Assembly (NCBI RefSeq): GCF_900110115.1
Contig: NZ_FOCM01000004.1
Coordinates: 186,001-250,000 of the forward strand
Reading direction: 5' to 3'
DNA length: 64,000 nt
DNA from: Palleronia pelagia
GTDB lineage: Bacteria > Pseudomonadota > Alphaproteobacteria > Rhodobacterales > Rhodobacteraceae
In this document: positions 62,071-64,000 of the stretch, in pieces
Position numbering within the stretch: position 1 is the stretch's first letter
How the letters are laid out: each line of letters begins with the position of its first letter
The notes under the pieces: generated by a model
What the model was told of the DNA's origin: nothing
Databases searched by the model: none
The model's input: the letters and a program-made list of their open reading frames with translations, nothing else
Translations under genes and position numbers: made by a program

Positions 62071-63240
62071 ATGCGCCAGACCCTCGCCGCCCTTGCCCTG
62101 ATCCCCCTCGCCACCGCGGCCGCCGCGCAGGACTGCGGCGGCAGCTTTGCCGATTTCAAGCAGCGGATGGAGTCCGAGGCCGTGGCGCGCGGCGCCGATC
62201 CGGCCACCGCGCGCGCCTTCTTCGACGGGGTGCGGCAGGACCAGGAAACGCTGGCGGCCGACCGGCGGCAGGGCGTGTTCACCCTGCCCTTCACCGATTT
62301 CGCCCGTCGCCTGATCAGCGCCGACCGGATCAACCGCGGACAGGCCAACGCCCGCCAATACGCCGACACCTTCGACCGGATCGAGGCCGAGTACGGGGTC
62401 AGCCGGGGCGTGCTGCTGGCCTTCTGGGCGTTCGAGACCGATTACGGCGCGTTCCAGGGCGACTTCAACACGGTCAACTCGCTGGTCACGCTGGCCCATG
62501 ACTGCCGCCGCCCCGACCTGTTCCGCCCGCAGGTCTTCGCGGCGCTGGAGCTGTTCGCGCAGGGCGGCCTGGACCCCGACACCACCACCGGCGCCTGGGC
62601 GGGCGAGATCGGGATGGTGCAGATGCTGCCCGAGGACATCCTGGAGAACGGCGTGGACGCCGACGGGAATGGCACCGTGGACCTCAAAACCTCGCCGCGC
62701 GACGCGCTGATGTCGGGGGCGAAGATGCTGCAATCGCTGGGCTGGCGCGCGAACGAGCCGTGGCTGGAAGAGGTCGACGTGCCCGCGTCGATGGACTGGT
62801 CGCAGGCGGCGCTCGAGATCAGGAAATCGCCCGCCGAATGGGAGGCGCTTGGCGTCGCCCCGCGCGACGGCGACTGGGATGCCGACCTGCCCGCGTCGCT
62901 GCTGCTGCCGCAGGGGCACGAGGGGCCGGCCTTCGTCGCCTACCCGAATTTCGACGTCTATTTCGAGTGGAACCAGTCCTTCACCTACGTCCTCACCGCC
63001 GCCTATTTCGCCACGCGGCTCGAAGGGGCGCCGGTCTTCGACGCGGGCAACCCCGCGCCGGGCCTGTCGGACGCGCAGATGAAGTCGCTGCAGCAGAAGC
63101 TGGCCGCGCGCGGCCATGACGTGGGCGATATCGACGGCATCCTCGGCGCCGGCACGCGCGCGGCCGTGCGGGCCGAGCAGCAACGGCTGGGCCTGCCCGC
63201 CGACGCCTGGCCCACGACCCAGCTTCTGAACGCGCTGTAA
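62071..63240 (+). CDS. Lytic murein transglycosylase B family with peptidoglycan-binding domain
   Basis: A 389-residue periplasmic enzyme with signal peptide MRQTLAALALIPLATAAAAQ. The catalytic domain follows (about 25-315) with the Glu in LLAFWAFETDYGAFQGDFNTVNSLVTLA. GEIGMVQMLPEDIL and FVAYPNFDVYFEWNQSFTYVLTAAYFATRL are typical of MltB/TIGR02283 enzymes. A C-terminal peptidoglycan-binding domain (SLQQKLAARGHDVGDIDGILGAGTRAAVRAEQ) is present. The family usually has QMxPS; here QMLPED. GGAG precedes the ATG. Confidence 0.9.
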   Translation: MRQTLAALALIPLATAAAAQDCGGSFADFKQRMESEAVARGADPATARAFFDGVRQDQETLAADRRQGVFTLPFTDFARRLISADRINRGQANARQYADTFDRIEAEYGVSRGVLLAFWAFETDYGAFQGDFNTVNSLVTLAHDCRRPDLFRPQVFAALELFAQGGLDPDTTTGAWAGEIGMVQMLPEDILENGVDADGNGTVDLKTSPRDALMSGAKMLQSLGWRANEPWLEEVDVPASMDWSQAALEIRKSPAEWEALGVAPRDGDWDADLPASLLLPQGHEGPAFVAYPNFDVYFEWNQSFTYVLTAAYFATRLEGAPVFDAGNPAPGLSDAQMKSLQQKLAARGHDVGDIDGILGAGTRAAVRAEQQRLGLPADAWPTTQLLNAL

Positions 63241-63259
63241 GAAGCCCGGCGGCGCGGCG

Positions 63260-63757
63260 TCAGTGCCGCGTCGCGCCCTGCGGCACCGGCTCGGCCCGCC
63301 CGGCGCGGGCAAGTGCCAGGAAGGCCGGCGCCAGGTCCTCGGCCTGGAGGACCGCCTCGTGCGCTGCCGGTCCCACGACCAGCGTGGCGGCGAACAAGAG
63401 CGCCTCGTCCCGGTCGCGGCCGGCGGTGGCGGCGATCATCTGGGCGAAGGCCGATTCGTGCCCGCCGTAGCAGGCGCAATCCAGGTGATGGTGCATGATC
63501 GGGCTGCGGGCCTGCGCCAGCACCAGGCGTATGAGCGTCGCGAAACGCTGCTCGGCCAGCAGCGCATCGCGCGGGTTCAGGACGCTGTGCAGGTCGCGGC
63601 GGATCATCTGCCGTTCGCCCGCGTCCCCGCACCACGCCCGCAGGAAGACGATGGCCGCCAGCTCCATCTCGGGCAACTCGTGCATGCGGCCCACGGGCGC
63701 GCCGCCGCGCTGGGGCTGGGGCGCCGGTTGGGCTTCGGCGAAAATCTCACGTCTCAT
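63260..63757 (-). CDS. Conserved hypothetical protein with CACYGGHE motif
   Basis: A 165-residue soluble, helical protein. The centre HHHLDCACYGGHESAFAQMIAATAGRDRDEALLFAATLVV has closely spaced His and Cys residues that could bind a metal. AAGGGATG lies upstream of the ATG. It is downstream of katG on the same strand, with two hairpins between them. I do not recognise the family. Confidence 0.68.
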   Translation of the reverse strand: MRREIFAEAQPAPQPQRGGAPVGRMHELPEMELAAIVFLRAWCGDAGERQMIRRDLHSVLNPRDALLAEQRFATLIRLVLAQARSPIMHHHLDCACYGGHESAFAQMIAATAGRDRDEALLFAATLVVGPAAHEAVLQAEDLAPAFLALARAGRAEPVPQGATRH

Positions 63758-63858
63758 GCTGGCATCCCTTGTGACTGCCAGCCCATTTCCGACTCTTTCA
63801 CTCGGAAAGTCAATCCCGATTGTTTTGGTCGGGTTGAAAATAGTCGCTCCACGAGAAA

Positions 63859-63881
63859 GGCCGCCCGGAAACCGGGCGGCC
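63859..63881 (-). terminator. Terminator after katG
   Basis: A perfect 10-bp stem (GGCCGCCCGG with CCGGGCGGCC) with a 3-base loop is followed on the minus strand by TTTCTCG, 26 bases after the katG stop. Two further small inverted repeats (63786-63808, arms TTTCCGA and TCGGAAA; 63811-63836) lie between it and the next gene and may be operator or leader elements. Confidence 0.8.
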
Positions 63882-63907
63882 CTGTCGGTCGAACCGGTGC
63901 TGTCGGC

Positions 63908-64000
<93 letters not shown>

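Overview
The window is a GC-rich chromosomal segment from an alphaproteobacterium, almost certainly Rhodobacteraceae (Roseobacter-type). The evidence is the gene set and order: aroA-GFA-cmk-rpsA-ihfB-lapA-trpF-trpB, betICBA next to a choline-type ABC transporter, a YjbF/YjbH exopolysaccharide pair, DUF1194, DUF2270 and DUF1636 proteins, and a GTTC-N7-GTTC (alphaproteobacterial LexA) motif. Coding density is very high. Many neighbours overlap by 4 bp (ATGA, GTGA or TTGA), and several genes use TTG or GTG starts behind strong Shine-Dalgarno (SD) sequences. I saw no rRNA, tRNA, insertion sequence, prophage or CRISPR array.

Layout. 1-5 kb: start of an unidentified gene, a surface-lipoprotein/Slam pair, gloA, two tandem DUF1194 genes and a MarR-type regulator. 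5-10 kb: sdhE with a small HTH regulator, aspC, a divergent DUF4198/HupE pair probably linked to metal handling, and a YHS protein. 10-15 kb: galU facing a gpsA-ggpP-ggpS operon for the compatible solute glucosylglycerol. 15-24 kb: an exopolysaccharide region (Wza-like exporter, epimerase, priming sugar transferase, YjbF, YjbH, WbpM-type dehydratase), then gnd. 24-33 kb: betI-betC-betB-betA, converting choline sulfate to choline to glycine betaine, divergent from a choline/betaine ABC importer.

33-36.3 kb: a DNA-repair pair (UdgX-type uracil-DNA binding protein and a radical SAM protein) directly downstream of an AbrB-Doc toxin-antitoxin pair. 36-43 kb: ychF, a small membrane protein, trpA, type II NADH dehydrogenase, DUF2270, and a MarR regulator with an Acg-type nitroreductase. 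42.6-47.7 kb: lldD, an amylosucrase-family enzyme, a membrane protein with a cupin, and a divergent LysR regulator. 47.8-59.7 kb: rplY-pth, DUF2237, DUF4893, the trpB-trpF-lapA-ihfB-rpsA-cmk-GFA-aroA block, trmB and a DUF998-like protein. 59.8-64 kb: DUF1636-cobC-cbiB (cobalamin), a lytic transglycosylase, an unknown protein and the C-terminus of katG.

Two themes stand out. The first is osmoadaptation: glucosylglycerol synthesis, choline sulfate/choline to betaine conversion and an osmolyte importer all lie within about 22 kb, as expected of a marine or saline organism. The second is a radical SAM/UdgX operon that appears to be SOS-controlled. Two oppositely oriented LexA-type boxes cover both elements of a predicted leaderless promoter, and the radical SAM protein ends in QLSLF, a canonical sliding-clamp-binding motif. 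This is the best candidate for an under-described system here.
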